A stretch of DNA of 64,000 nucleotides from Paenibacillus sp. OVF10. GTDB taxonomy: Bacteria; Bacillota; Bacilli; Paenibacillales; Paenibacillaceae. This document shows positions 50,423-64,000 of the stretch, piece by piece. A program made the position numbers and the translations under genes. The notes beneath the pieces are model-generated. The model saw only the letters and a list, made by a program, of their open reading frames with translations. It did not search any database and was not told the DNA's origin. The stretch is taken from contig CP094668.1 in the NCBI GenBank assembly GCA_022836915.1, forward strand, positions 620,001-684,000, read 5' to 3'. Within the stretch, counting starts at the first letter, position 1; each line of letters starts with the position of its first letter.

Positions 50423-52986
50423 ATGGCGGAAGAAATGAACTCTCAGATTACAGATCGGGATATAGGCGTCGAGATGCGTGAATCGTTTATGGATTATGCG
50501 ATGAGCATCATCGTTAGCCGTGCCTTACCTGACGTGCGTGATGGATTGAAGCCGGTTCACCGGCGTATTCTGTACGCGATGTCAGAGCTCGGCATGACAC
50601 CTGATAAACCACATAAAAAATCAGCCAGAATCGTCGGTGAAGTTATCGGTAAGTATCACCCACACGGTGACTCTGCTGTTTACGAGACGATGGTCCGGAT
50701 GGCACAGGATTTCTCCCTGCGTTATATGCATGTAGATGGACATGGTAACTTTGGATCGGTCGATGGCGATATGGCAGCAGCCATGCGTTACACCGAAGCA
50801 CGTTTGTCCAAGATTGCTATGGAAATGCTTAGAGATATCAACAAGGATACGATTGATTTCCAACCGAACTATGACGGCGAGGAACATGAGCCAATCGTTC
50901 TACCTGCTCGTTTTCCTAACTTGCTTGTCAATGGGGTCGGCGGGATCGCGGTAGGTATGGCCACCAATATTCCTCCTCATAATCTGGGCGAGGTCATTGA
51001 TGGTGTACAGGCCATGATTCAAAATCCGGATATTACATCCATGGAACTCATGGATTACATTCAAGGACCAGACTTCCCTACGTCCGGCTACATTTTGGGC
51101 CGCTCAGGCATTCGCCAGGCGTATCAGACCGGACGTGGTTCAGTAACGATGCGGGCCAAAACCAACATCGAAGAGAACAACAACAAGGCGCGTATTATCG
51201 TTACAGAGCTGCCTTATCAGGTGAACAAGGCGAGACTCGTTGAGAAAATCGCCGAGTTGGTACGTGATAAAAAGATTGATGGTATTACTGACCTTCGTGA
51301 TGAGTCTGACCGTAATGGTATGCGGGTTGTAATTGAGCTTCGCAGAGACGTGAATCCGGGGTTGTCCTGAACAACCTTTACAAACATACATCGATGCAAT
51401 CCACTTTTGGGATTAACATGCTCGCGATTGTTAATAAAGAACCTAAAATTCTGAACTTGCGTGAAGTGTTGTATCACTACCTGCAGCATCAGATTGAGGT
51501 TATTCGCAGACGTACGCAGTTTGAACTGAAAAAGGCTGAAGCTCGTGCACACATTTTAGAGGGCTTGCGTATTGCGCTGGATCATATCGACGAGATTATT
51601 ACGTTGATTCGTTCATCCAGTAATGCGGATGCAGCAAGAGAAGGTTTGATTGAGCGTTTCTCACTCAGTCATGATCAGGCTCAAGCTATTCTCGATATGC
51701 GTTTGCAACGCCTCACAGGTCTGGAACGCGAACGTATTGAAAATGAATATAACGAACTGATGGTCAAAATCAGAGAGTATCGCGAGATTCTGGCCAATGA
51801 GCATCTGGTGCTTGAGATTATCAGTACGGAGTTGCAAGAGATCCGTGACCGCTTCAGCGATGATCGTCGTACAGAGATCACTGTAGGTGAAGAGAGTATT
51901 CTGGATGAGGACCTGATTCCACGTGAAGAGGTTATCATTACGATTACCCATACAGGATACGTGAAACGTCTGCCGGTATCCACATACCGCAGCCAGAAAC
52001 GTGGCGGACGTGGGGTCGTGGGTATGGATACGAAAGATACCGACTTTGTTGAGCATCTGTTCGTGACCAACTCTCACAATTACCTCATGTTCTTCACTGA
52101 CAAAGGTAAAGTGTACCGTCTCAAAGCTTACGAGATTCCAGAGCTTGGACGTACCGCACGGGGAACGCCGATTATCAACCTGATCCAGATCGAGCAGGGC
52201 GAATCGGTCAATGCCGTAATTCCGGTTCAGGAATTCGAAAGTGACAGATACTTGTTCTTTGCTACCCGCCAAGGGGTTGTGAAGAAGACGCCACTTGAGG
52301 ATTACACCAATATTCGCAAAGGCGGCTTGATCGGTATTTCCTTACGTGATGATGACGTTCTGATCGATGTTAAGCTGACCGATGGACAGCAAGAGATCAT
52401 CATGGGTACAGCTCACGGAATGTCTATTCGCTTCTCCGAAGGTAACGTACGTTCCATGGGACGTAGCGCAACCGGGGTCAAAGGGATTACATTGGATGAA
52501 CAGGATGCTGTTATCGGCATGGATGTAGTTGATAAAGAGCTTGATGTTCTGATCGTTACAGCAAAAGGTTACGGTAAACGTACACCTGTCAGTGATTATC
52601 GGATGCAGACTCGTGGCGGTAAAGGGATCAAGACTATTAATGTCACAGAGAAGAACGGCGCAGTAGTCAGCCTCAAAATGGTTAAAACCGAAGAGGATCT
52701 GATGATTATCACGTCTAGCGGTACGTTGATCCGGATGAGCATGGAAGGCATATCCACTATGGGTCGATACACGCAGGGTGTGAAGCTGATTCATATTCGT
52801 GACGAGGATTCAGTAGCTACAGTCAGCCGAATTGACAAAAATGAAGAGGAACCAGACGATGAGTCGCTTGAAGGCTTGGAAGGCGAGGAGTCCCAAGCTC
52901 CGGTAGTAAGCTTGGAAGAAGGCACCGTTTCTGATGCTGACGTTAATGAAGTTGAGGGCGACGACGATTCCGGTTCGGAAGCATAA
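50423..52986 (+). CDS. gyrA: DNA gyrase subunit A, frameshifted
   Basis: The DNA-cleaving subunit. [36 protein letters not shown] and the quinolone-resistance region with catalytic Tyr ([51 protein letters not shown]) are intact; codons 84 and 88 equivalents read Ser and Glu, as in quinolone-sensitive relatives. One G is missing in GGGG at 51358-51361; repair gives [26 protein letters not shown]. The C-terminal beta-propeller repeats (GYVKRLP, GVVKKTP, GYGKRTP) follow, and the tail is acidic. Corrected length is 854 residues. AGGAGG upstream. Confidence 0.97.
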
Positions 52987-53033
52987 AATAGAATTCTATA
53001 AAGACTGATCTCTTGGAGATTGGAAGAAGATTG

Positions 53034-53064
53034 CGAGGGCTCCCACAGGGAGCCCTTTTGTTTG
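53034..53064 (+). terminator. terminator of gyrA
   Basis: AGGGCTCCC and GGGAGCCCT around ACA, followed by TTTG TTTG. Confidence 0.85.
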
Positions 53065-53209
53065 TATAAAGGAATCTCTTCTTTTATTCTTCCGAATCTG
53101 GGATGTACAGCCTGATTCCTGAGTAATATAATGGGAAATATCATGAAAAACCGGGACTATGGTCTTGTTTGTTATTAACATAGAAGAACGATGAGTGAGG
53201 GGAATACAC

Positions 53210-54328
53210 ATGGGATTAATCACCCTGTCAGAAGTCAAACCAGGACTCAAACTTGGGAGTGATGTGCAAACACTTCGCGGCAACGTTCTGCTTCAGAAGG
53301 GAAAAGTCATTTTACCCAAGGATATGGAAGTGCTCAGAGCCTTTATGATTCAACAGGTAGATATTGAACAGGAAAGGATGGCGTCGAGTAGTTCAGGAAC
53401 CAAAGGTGCATCCGTGTCCGCAGGAAGTTCTGCCAATGACAAGAATGGTGAACGGGCGGGGAAGACACGGAACGTCACCACAGCTCCTGTAGTAACGTCT
53501 TTGCAAGATGAGTATGAAAAGATGGTCGGACTAACGAAAAATGCGTTCCTGTCCTCTCTGGCGGCTGAATTGCCTGTCTATGAGTTACGTACACAGTTGG
53601 AGGCTGTGTTTGCACATCTCAAACAATATAATGTGCTTACCTTCAGTCCACGAGTAATGCAAGAACATGATTATGTATATCACCATGCCGTACTGAGTGC
53701 GATCACATCCTATCAACTGGCTCAGTGGATCGATCTCCCCTCCAAGGATTGGATGCAAGTTGCTTTTGCAGGCTTGTTCCATGATATTGGTAACAACAAG
53801 GTAGATCCGCAGATTCTCCATAAACCATCCACGTTGACGGCTGCAGAGCAGGAAGAGATTCGCCAGCATACGAAATATGGTTATCAGATCCTAAAACAGG
53901 CAAAGGCCATTAATGAGGGAGCCAGACTTGCAGCTTTGCAGCATCATGAAAAGGTTGATGGATCAGGCTACCCGTTGCAGCTTAGTGGGACGCAGATTCA
54001 TATTTATGCCAAGATTGTAGCTATCGCTGATATTTTCCATGCCATGACGCTGGAGAAGATCTACCGTAAGGCACAATCACCGTATCTAGTCCTAGAACAG
54101 ATCCAAAGTGAGGCATTTGGGAAATTGGATCCTGCAATTGTGAGAGTATTTGTTCAACGGTCGACCCAGATCCATAATGGCATCCGAGTAAAACTCAGCA
54201 ATAACCAAATTGGAGAGATCGTATTCTCTGATCGAGATCATCCTACACGGCCTATGGTGTCAGTAGAAGGAACCATCATTAACCTGATGCAGCAACGGCA
54301 GCTTCACATCCAAGAGGTTATCGGATAA
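53210..54328 (+). CDS. HD-GYP domain phosphodiesterase-like protein
   Basis: 372 residues from ATG 53210 (GAGGGG upstream). The C-terminal half is an HD-GYP domain: HHAVLSAITSYQLA, FHDIGNNKVDP, HTKYGYQIL, ALQHHEKVDGSGYP and ADIFHAMT, all metal and GYP residues present, which usually means cyclic-di-GMP hydrolysis. The N-terminal part (residues 1-110) has no domain I recognise and includes a Ser/Gly/Asn-rich linker. It sits between gyrA and an rrn operon. Confidence 0.9.
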   Translation: MGLITLSEVKPGLKLGSDVQTLRGNVLLQKGKVILPKDMEVLRAFMIQQVDIEQERMASSSSGTKGASVSAGSSANDKNGERAGKTRNVTTAPVVTSLQDEYEKMVGLTKNAFLSSLAAELPVYELRTQLEAVFAHLKQYNVLTFSPRVMQEHDYVYHHAVLSAITSYQLAQWIDLPSKDWMQVAFAGLFHDIGNNKVDPQILHKPSTLTAAEQEEIRQHTKYGYQILKQAKAINEGARLAALQHHEKVDGSGYPLQLSGTQIHIYAKIVAIADIFHAMTLEKIYRKAQSPYLVLEQIQSEAFGKLDPAIVRVFVQRSTQIHNGIRVKLSNNQIGEIVFSDRDHPTRPMVSVEGTIINLMQQRQLHIQEVIG

Positions 54329-54457
54329 GAATAGATATTATAGTAACTTGATGAGAGGGCCTTTCTTTTATAGAGAGGCCTTTTAAGTGAGATAAATATG
54401 GGAATGTAGAAAAAACAGAAAGATTAATGATATATATATCATTACTCAAAAAAAGAC

Positions 54458-54486
54458 TTGCATTCAAAATCTGTACATGGTATATT
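54458..54486 (+). promoter_or_regulatory. rrn promoter P1
   Basis: TTGCAT (54458-54463) and TATATT (54481-54486) with a 17-base spacer, the upstream of two tandem rrn promoters. An A run lies just before the -35. Confidence 0.8.
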
Positions 54487-54567
54487 CTAATTCCGGCCAA
54501 GAAAACACAGTTTACACGGTGCGGCAAGCAAACGAAATAAGCTTCGAAAGAAACTTAAAAAAAGAGC

Positions 54568-54596
54568 TTGCAAAGTTGGTTCGGATGTGATAAGAT
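54568..54596 (+). promoter_or_regulatory. rrn promoter P2
   Basis: TTGCAA (54568-54573) and TAAGAT (54591-54596) with a 17-base spacer and an A run upstream of the -35. Tandem with P1, 110 bases apart, as is usual for Bacillales rrn operons. Confidence 0.8.
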
Positions 54597-54639
54597 ATAA
54601 AAGTTGCTGAAGAGAATGACATTCGGTAGCGAAACAAGT

Positions 54640-54672
54640 TTGATCTTTGAAAACTGAACAACGAGTGAGTAA
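54640..54672 (+). promoter_or_regulatory. rrn leader: boxA-like element and 16S processing-stem arm
   Basis: GATCTTTGAAAACTGAACAA is the boxA-like antitermination sequence of Bacillales rrn leaders. The 20 bases 54651-54670 pair with 56407-56430 after the 16S gene, forming the precursor stem cut by RNase III. Confidence 0.75.
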
Positions 54673-54795
54673 ACATTCTGCTTGCAGAATGAACGCGAAA
54701 GTTTGAGACAAGCCTTGGCTTGAATCGACCGGAGCACAAATGAGATTTTTAATCTCGTCAGATTCAAAATGAGCTTATCGCTCTTTTCAATACTT

Positions 54796-59582
<4,787 letters not shown>

Positions 59583-59656
59583 AGCAAGTTGTAAATCGCG
59601 TGTTTCGTTTCGAATCTAGTTTTCAGAGAACAACACTCTGAAATGTAAGCTACGCG

Positions 59657-59773
59657 TTTGGTGGCGATGGCGGAGGGGTTCCACACGTACCCATCCCGAA
59701 CACGACCGTTAAGCCCTCTAGCGCCGATGGTACTTGGACCGCAGGGTCCTGGGAGAGTAGGACGCCGCCAAGC
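59657..59773 (+). rRNA. 5S ribosomal RNA
   Basis: About 117 nt from TTTGGTGGCGATGGCGGAGG to GACGCCGCCAAGC; the 5' and 3' ends pair, and CCGAACACG is conserved. Edges by similarity. Confidence 0.95.
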
Positions 59774-59778
59774 AAAGA

Positions 59779-59812
59779 ACCACTGCCGATGTTATTCGGT
59801 GGTGGTTTTTAT
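59779..59812 (+). terminator. rrn operon terminator
   Basis: ACCACTGCCGA and TTCGGTGGTGGT arms followed by TTTTTAT. Confidence 0.85.
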
Positions 59813-59985
59813 TTGTTTATAAGGATTAGATACGATGAGCGGAAGCTCTGACATGATCGATACTGGAAGGTAACATTTTTGTTACGGATAACAGCGGCAA
59901 AACCAGTATAATAGGACTATGTTAAATATGCTAAAAGTACCTGACCACAGAGCTGGAATGTGCAGCTGTGAAAAGGAGGGTGTGT

Positions 59986-60426
59986 GTGTTAAGTTGGCGG
60001 AGACTTGGACTACAATCATTTCTGTTGCTTTGTTTGACCGTTGTTCTGGCAGGATGCGGTGAAGCATCAGGATCTGTATGGACTTCATATGAAGGTGCGG
60101 TGAACGAGAAGAGTTTTCCGGTGCCTAAAGTAGCGAATAAATCTGACCAGTCTGAAAATAATTCGGATATGGATTATGTTCGATATACGCTGTCTGGTAT
60201 TAGTGAGAGTACTAGCTTGCCTGAGGTATATCTAGACGAGATTAAAAGCTGGGGTTGGACAGAGAGGCAAGCCAAGGGTACATCCAATGAATCCAGTACC
60301 TTGCGTGTATTTGCAAAGGAAGGACATACTGTGCATTTAGCAGTACATGATGGTTCCTTTACACTAATGGTTCCTAGAAATGATGCTACTCAAACGACAG
60401 TTAAATCATTGGCTGAAGACGATTGA
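59986..60426 (+). CDS. putative lipoprotein
   Basis: 146 residues from GTG 59986, with AAGGAGG 6 bases upstream; an in-frame GTG at 59968 precedes that site and is less likely. The signal peptide LGLQSFLLLCLTVVLAGC ends in a lipobox with the cysteine at about residue 21. The mature part is polar, with no domain I recognise (VRYTLSGISESTSLPEVYLDEIKSWGWTERQ ...). Confidence 0.8.
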   Translation: MLSWRRLGLQSFLLLCLTVVLAGCGEASGSVWTSYEGAVNEKSFPVPKVANKSDQSENNSDMDYVRYTLSGISESTSLPEVYLDEIKSWGWTERQAKGTSNESSTLRVFAKEGHTVHLAVHDGSFTLMVPRNDATQTTVKSLAEDD

Positions 60427-60486
60427 GCTGTTGCGGGTAAGGTTGTATATGATTAATTAACGTTGTGATGTTCCTTATAATATAGT

Positions 60487-60519
60487 AAAGCTCCCGTGTA
60501 CTTGATCGGGGGCTTTTTG
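60487..60519 (+). terminator. terminator of the lipoprotein gene
   Basis: AAGCTCCC and GGGGGCTT arms followed by TTTTG. Confidence 0.75.
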
Positions 60520-60861
60520 TTATTTAGCGAATTAGGCTTTAGTAATGATGGGAGAAGCTATCATGTATGGTGGATCAGAGGTCATACAGATTCAGAAGGA
60601 ATGAGCAGTTTCTTTCGTACATGTATAGGTGGTGTGTGTGCTTGAAGCATAGGGGAGTGTAGAGCGTTAAAAATAGAAGGAGAGTGATATAAGTTGTATA
60701 AAGGTATTGAAGTAATGAACGGCTGATGGAAATCAGCTAGAAGGCAGATAGAGCTGAGACTGAGCAAGAGATTGCTCAAAGATGTACGATCTACGAGATA
60801 TCTGGGGCTATGAGGATATCGAGCAGCCGCAGGCAAAGAGGAGAAGAACGGAGTCTCGAGT

Positions 60862-60953
60862 GGGGATAACTCATTTTACTATACCCATACTGTGGATAAG
60901 GGATAAGAAGTGGACGATAAATAAAGGTTATCCACTGTGGATAACCTTTATTT
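60862..60953. repeat. DnaA-box cluster with a perfect 35-nt palindrome
   Basis: TGGGGATAA (near 60862), TGTGGATAA (60891-60899) and then a palindrome 60919-60953 with 17-base arms (AAATAAAGGTTATCCAC and its complement) around a single T. The palindrome holds overlapping DnaA box half-copies TTATCCACT and TGTGGATAA. It could be a strong bidirectional terminator, a DnaA-binding site, or both. Confidence 0.7.
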
Positions 60954-61080
60954 GAGCATGTGAGGCTGAGTCAACTGAACGATACACGATCATGATTTTG
61001 CACCAGATTATTCGAAGGGCTCAGCGATTATGTATTACAGGTAAGTGAGGTACATTCAGTATTGCATAAACGAGGGAGTG

Positions 61081-61602
61081 TTATTGCAGATAGTATGAAA
61101 CATCTTGTTCATTCAATTTGATGAGTCCATCTTTGCGCTCACGGGAGAGTACCATTACAACATACAAGCGAGGACCCAGCAACCACAAATGCCAGAAGAT
61201 CAGCGAGAGGGTGAAGGATAACGGCGACCATATCAAACATACTGTAATGATACATAATCCAATCCAGCTCATGTTAAGGTGTACCCGGACAAACATACGG
61301 AAGCTGAAATGCTGATCAGGGATATAACCTAACCAGGGCATACGCATATTCCAGCGCCAGCGTTTGGCGTAAGAGGTACGGACCAGCAGTAATATCGTTC
61401 TGGCGATGACATAATGAATCCAAATGGTGATTGGACCTGCCAGTACAAAAAGAAGAGGCCAGTCCAGGAGAATGCAAGTAGATTGAATAAGAGCATGATG
61501 ACCGGCAGACACAGATAGCTGTAAATGACACTGCGGGCGATAGCCTTTTTTCAGAAGCCGGTATTGATAAAATGTTGCTTTATTCTCCGGTTCGGCGATC
61601 AT
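61081..61602 (-). CDS. uncharacterised membrane protein
   Basis: 173 residues with GGAGG before the ATG (61602). About four hydrophobic segments (LLDWPLLFVLAGPITIWIHYVIARTILLL; MSWIGLCIITVCLIWSPLSFTLSLIFWHLWLLGPRLYVVMVL) alternate with basic loops. No family is recognised. It faces away from the gin and yaaO genes. Confidence 0.65.
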   Translation of the reverse strand: MIAEPENKATFYQYRLLKKGYRPQCHLQLSVSAGHHALIQSTCILLDWPLLFVLAGPITIWIHYVIARTILLLVRTSYAKRWRWNMRMPWLGYIPDQHFSFRMFVRVHLNMSWIGLCIITVCLIWSPLSFTLSLIFWHLWLLGPRLYVVMVLSRERKDGLIKLNEQDVSYYLQ

Positions 61603-62101
61603 ACGATTATATATCCTCCTTCGGATTCACGTTTGTGTGGGAGTGGGTATTCATTTTTCTTACACGAGTAAAAGGGAATGAACCATGCATGTATGTATAT
61701 ATGAACCTTGTATCTCACGCCATGACGTATGTACAAGATATTGAGATTCGACGGAGCTTATCTCAGTATACTCCCGAATACACGGACTGTCAGGCTTTGA
61801 TATCGTTATCATGTATTATATATCGGCTGAGATTCCAAGTTTTTTTAAGGAAATTGAATATAAGTTTGAGTCAGGCCAAGGGATGCGTGATGTAGAGGTA
61901 AATGCGGTGGAATGTAGGATAACTGTATTACATAAGCAAGTGAATGTTCTTGTAGGGAGAATGAATGTATTTTTCGGTACAGACACCCAAGAGGGGTGGG
62001 CGAATATATATATTTTATAGAAAGAAAGCACTATGAAAATGTTTAAAATAATAGAAACTGTGCAATACTGATAGTAAACGTAAAACAAGGTGGGATGGTT
62101 C
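61603..62101. other. gap upstream of gin, no gene seen
   Basis: About 500 bases. A 69-codon frame at 61811-62020 exists, but it has no ribosome binding site and no resemblance that I know, so I leave it uncalled. Confidence 0.4.
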
Positions 62102-62287
62102 ATGGAAGAACATGCCGAACACACATGTATTATCTGCGAGCAAAGAAAAAGAGAAGGCATTTTTATTGTATCTGAATTCATATGTGACACTTGTGAAGCA
62201 GAAATGGTTCATACCGACGCGCAGGATGCCAAGTACAATTATTTTATTCATCAAATGAAGCAAATTTGGGTACAAAAAAACGCATAA
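62102..62287 (+). CDS. csfB: anti-sigma-G factor Gin (CsfB)
   Basis: 61 residues: MEEHAEHTCIICEQRKREGIFIVSEFICDTCEAEMVHTDAQDAKYNYFIHQMKQIW. Two CxxC pairs (CIIC, CDTC) form the zinc-binding fold of Gin, which keeps sigma-G inactive until the right stage of sporulation. Start 62102, with AAGGTGG upstream. In B. subtilis csfB also lies just after an rrn operon and upstream of the yaaO region. Confidence 0.92.
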   Translation: MEEHAEHTCIICEQRKREGIFIVSEFICDTCEAEMVHTDAQDAKYNYFIHQMKQIWVQKNA

Positions 62288-62348
62288 TGAATGTTGCTCA
62301 TAGAAGTAGAAGCGAAACATCACATTGTAACGATGCTGATGTGCATAG

Positions 62349-62372
62349 AGGCCCAATGGGCCTTTTTCTGTT
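62349..62372 (+). terminator. terminator of gin
   Basis: AGGCCC and GGGCCT arms around AAT, followed by TTTTCTGTTTTT. Confidence 0.85.
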
Positions 62373-62544
62373 TTTAAGAGGAGAGATTGTCTTGTTTGCC
62401 ATCTTGGGAAGGCGTATGCTGATATAATGGTATAGATCATTTGCAGTAGAGCGTGTGGAGATGGGGAAGAAGTGCGTTCCTTGGATTAGGAAGCATTTTG
62501 AAGCGCATAGGGCGCACATTATATATGTACAGGATGGTTATTTC

Positions 62545-64000
62545 ATGGATCATAAAAATAAATCAAGTAGTGCCCCTCTATATGAAGCGTTGCTTGCGTA
62601 TCGTGATTCGAAGCAGCGTTCTTTTCATGTGCCTGGGCATAAGAATGGACAAGCTTATCGACATTTGGTAGAACAAGCAGAAGCAGGGCAACCTCCAGTT
62701 AAGGATATCGTTAATGAGGAACACCAGCACAACGGTGAGATTCAGAATGATGGAGGAAAGAATGTTAACCAGAAGTTAGAGCGTTTCAGTTCGGTGGATG
62801 AACATGGGGCTGATCTGGAGAGTGTGGAACGACTCAGCGTTGAAGGGGCTCACTCGGAATTAGAACTGGTACCGGATCGTTCATTCCTGGAGATGATGGA
62901 GATGGATGTTACGGAGATTACGGGCACCGATGATTTGCATCATCCGGAAAGTGTGATTCAGGAAGCACAGGAGTTTGCGGCAGATTGTTTTGGGGCAGAG
63001 GAGAGTTTCTTCCTTGTGGGAGGCAGTACGGCAGGTAATCTGTCCTTATTGCTGACCGTGTGTGATGAGCCAAACAGTATTGTGCTGGTGCAACGGAATG
63101 TGCACAAATCTGTTATTCACGGTTTAATGCTGGCGGGCGCAAGAGCTGTATTTCTGGAGCCATGGGTCGATCCTGCGTCTGGACTTGCGGTCATGCCGTC
63201 GGTGGAGACGGTGCAGGCTGCTGTCCAGTCCTATCCTGAGGCAAAGGGCGTACTTGTCACTTTGCCCAATTATTACGGCATGGGCGCTGATCTGACGCCC
63301 ATAGCCGAGGTATGCCACGCCGCTGGCATGCCACTGCTCGTGGATGAAGCGCATGGCGCGCATTATGGGCAGCATCCGGAGCTGCCTGTCTCTGCACTGT
63401 CATGCGGAGCAGACGGTGTCGTGCAGTCAACGCATAAGATGCTGACGGCTTTCACCATGGGTGCCATGCTGCACATTCAGGGACCACGGTTAAACCGGTC
63501 CCTGTTAAGGCAGCGCCTGGCCATGGTGCAAAGCTCAAGCCCATCATACCCGGTGATGGCTTCGCTTGATCTGGCGCGCCGCCTGCTGCACGTGCAGGGC
63601 GCGAACACATTCACGGCGGGACTCGCCGCCGTGGATGCCTTTAAGCGCGGCCTCGCAGAGCTGCCGCGCTTTCAGTTGCTGCAGCCTGCACAGCCGCTGC
63701 AGCAAGAACCGCCAGCCGGAATAGCGAAGCCGGCTGGCATGTCCGTGTCCGCTGCGCAGCAGACACGGGAGGGTCTGACCGCGGCGGCGATGCCGTCTGC
63801 CGCGGGTATACCGCTCAGGACCCATTCAAGGCCGTCATTTATGACGGCGCAGGGGTGCTGAGCGGTTATGGGCTACAGCAGCAGCTGGAAGCATGCGGCT
63901 GTGTGCCCGAGATGAGCGACGAACGGTACGTCGTCTTGCTCTTCAGCCTGGGCTCAACGGTGCAAGATGCTCAGCACCTGTTGCAGGCTTTACACCATAT
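62545..64000 (+). CDS. Orn/Lys/Arg decarboxylase family PLP enzyme (YaaO-like), frameshifted and cut by the window edge
   Basis: N-terminus MDHKNKSSSAPLYEALLAYRDSKQRSFHVPGHKNGQAY; then MDVTEITGTDDLHHPES, FFLVGGSTAGNLSLLL, the cofactor-contact DEAHGAHYG, and the PLP lysine in VQSTHKMLTAFTMGAMLH. All these are hallmarks of class III decarboxylases such as YaaO. Between residues about 45 and 125 it has an extra, polar stretch not in the usual YaaO. A base is missing near GGG 63804-63806; after correction the frame continues (QDPFKAVIYDGAGVLSGYGLQQQLEACGCVPE ...) past the edge. Substrate, probably a basic amino acid, is unknown. Confidence 0.85.

Larger units (their letters stand above)
60427..61080. 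other. gap with a DnaA-box-rich element
   Basis: About 650 bases. It holds a terminator (60487-60519) and the DnaA-box cluster at 60862-60953. I see no supported gene; short frames lack ribosome binding sites. Confidence 0.5.

Overview
The window is the chromosomal origin region of a spore-forming Firmicute, almost certainly a Paenibacillus. Evidence: the 16S rRNA sequence; the gene order rpmH / dnaA / dnaN / yaaA / recF / remB / gyrB / gyrA; a complete parABS plus Noc set; spore genes (YyaC-type spore protease, spoIIIJ-jag, Gin/CsfB); and AGGAGG-type ribosome binding sites throughout. Species cannot be fixed from sequence alone.

Left arm (about 0-37 kb, mostly minus strand, transcribed away from the origin). 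From the edge: a partial methyltransferase, a secreted low-complexity protein, purA with a PurR-type operator, dnaB-rplI-gdpP-yybS-mazG-like, a CBS protein, an LCP cell-wall ligase, an EmrB/QacA-type exporter, a DacA-like protein lacking the catalytic serine, a five-gene oligopeptide ABC operon (DFBCA), an M15 peptidase, rpsF-ssb-rpsR, a tRNA-Ser(CGA), a DUF951-mscS-DUF3343 group, the YyaC spore protease on plus convergent with a DUF4446 gene, a cysteine desulfurase-like gene, parB-parA-noc, rsmG-mnmG-mnmE, jag-yidC-rnpA-rpmH.

Origin (37-46 kb). DnaA boxes lie beside rpmH, upstream of dnaA, and between dnaA and dnaN. The dnaA-dnaN gap has the DnaA box / C-run / DnaA-trio layout of the Bacillus subtilis unwinding element. 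A gluconate operon (gntR-gntP-gntK, with two GntR-type operators) sits between the first two box clusters, so rpmH and dnaA, usually adjacent, are about 5 kb apart. A putative small gene, hidden by two indels, lies between gntK and dnaA.

Right arm (44-64 kb, mostly plus strand): dnaN, yaaA, recF, remB, gyrB, a minus-strand YheC/D ATP-grasp gene, gyrA, an HD-GYP protein, an rrn operon with tandem promoters and processing stems, a lipoprotein, a membrane protein, a DnaA-box-rich 35-nt palindrome, gin/csfB and a yaaO-like PLP decarboxylase running off the edge.

A caution covers the whole window. About two dozen genes, including dnaA, gyrA, gyrB, ssb, yidC, parA, recF and gdpP, are broken by single-base indels, nearly all at short homopolymers (usually one base missing from a G/C or A/T run). 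Correcting one base per site restores a full-length protein of normal size each time. This pattern fits raw-read or consensus error, not mass pseudogenisation, so I annotate these as genes with frameshifts and give corrected lengths. A possible assembly collapse at the rrn operon is also flagged.
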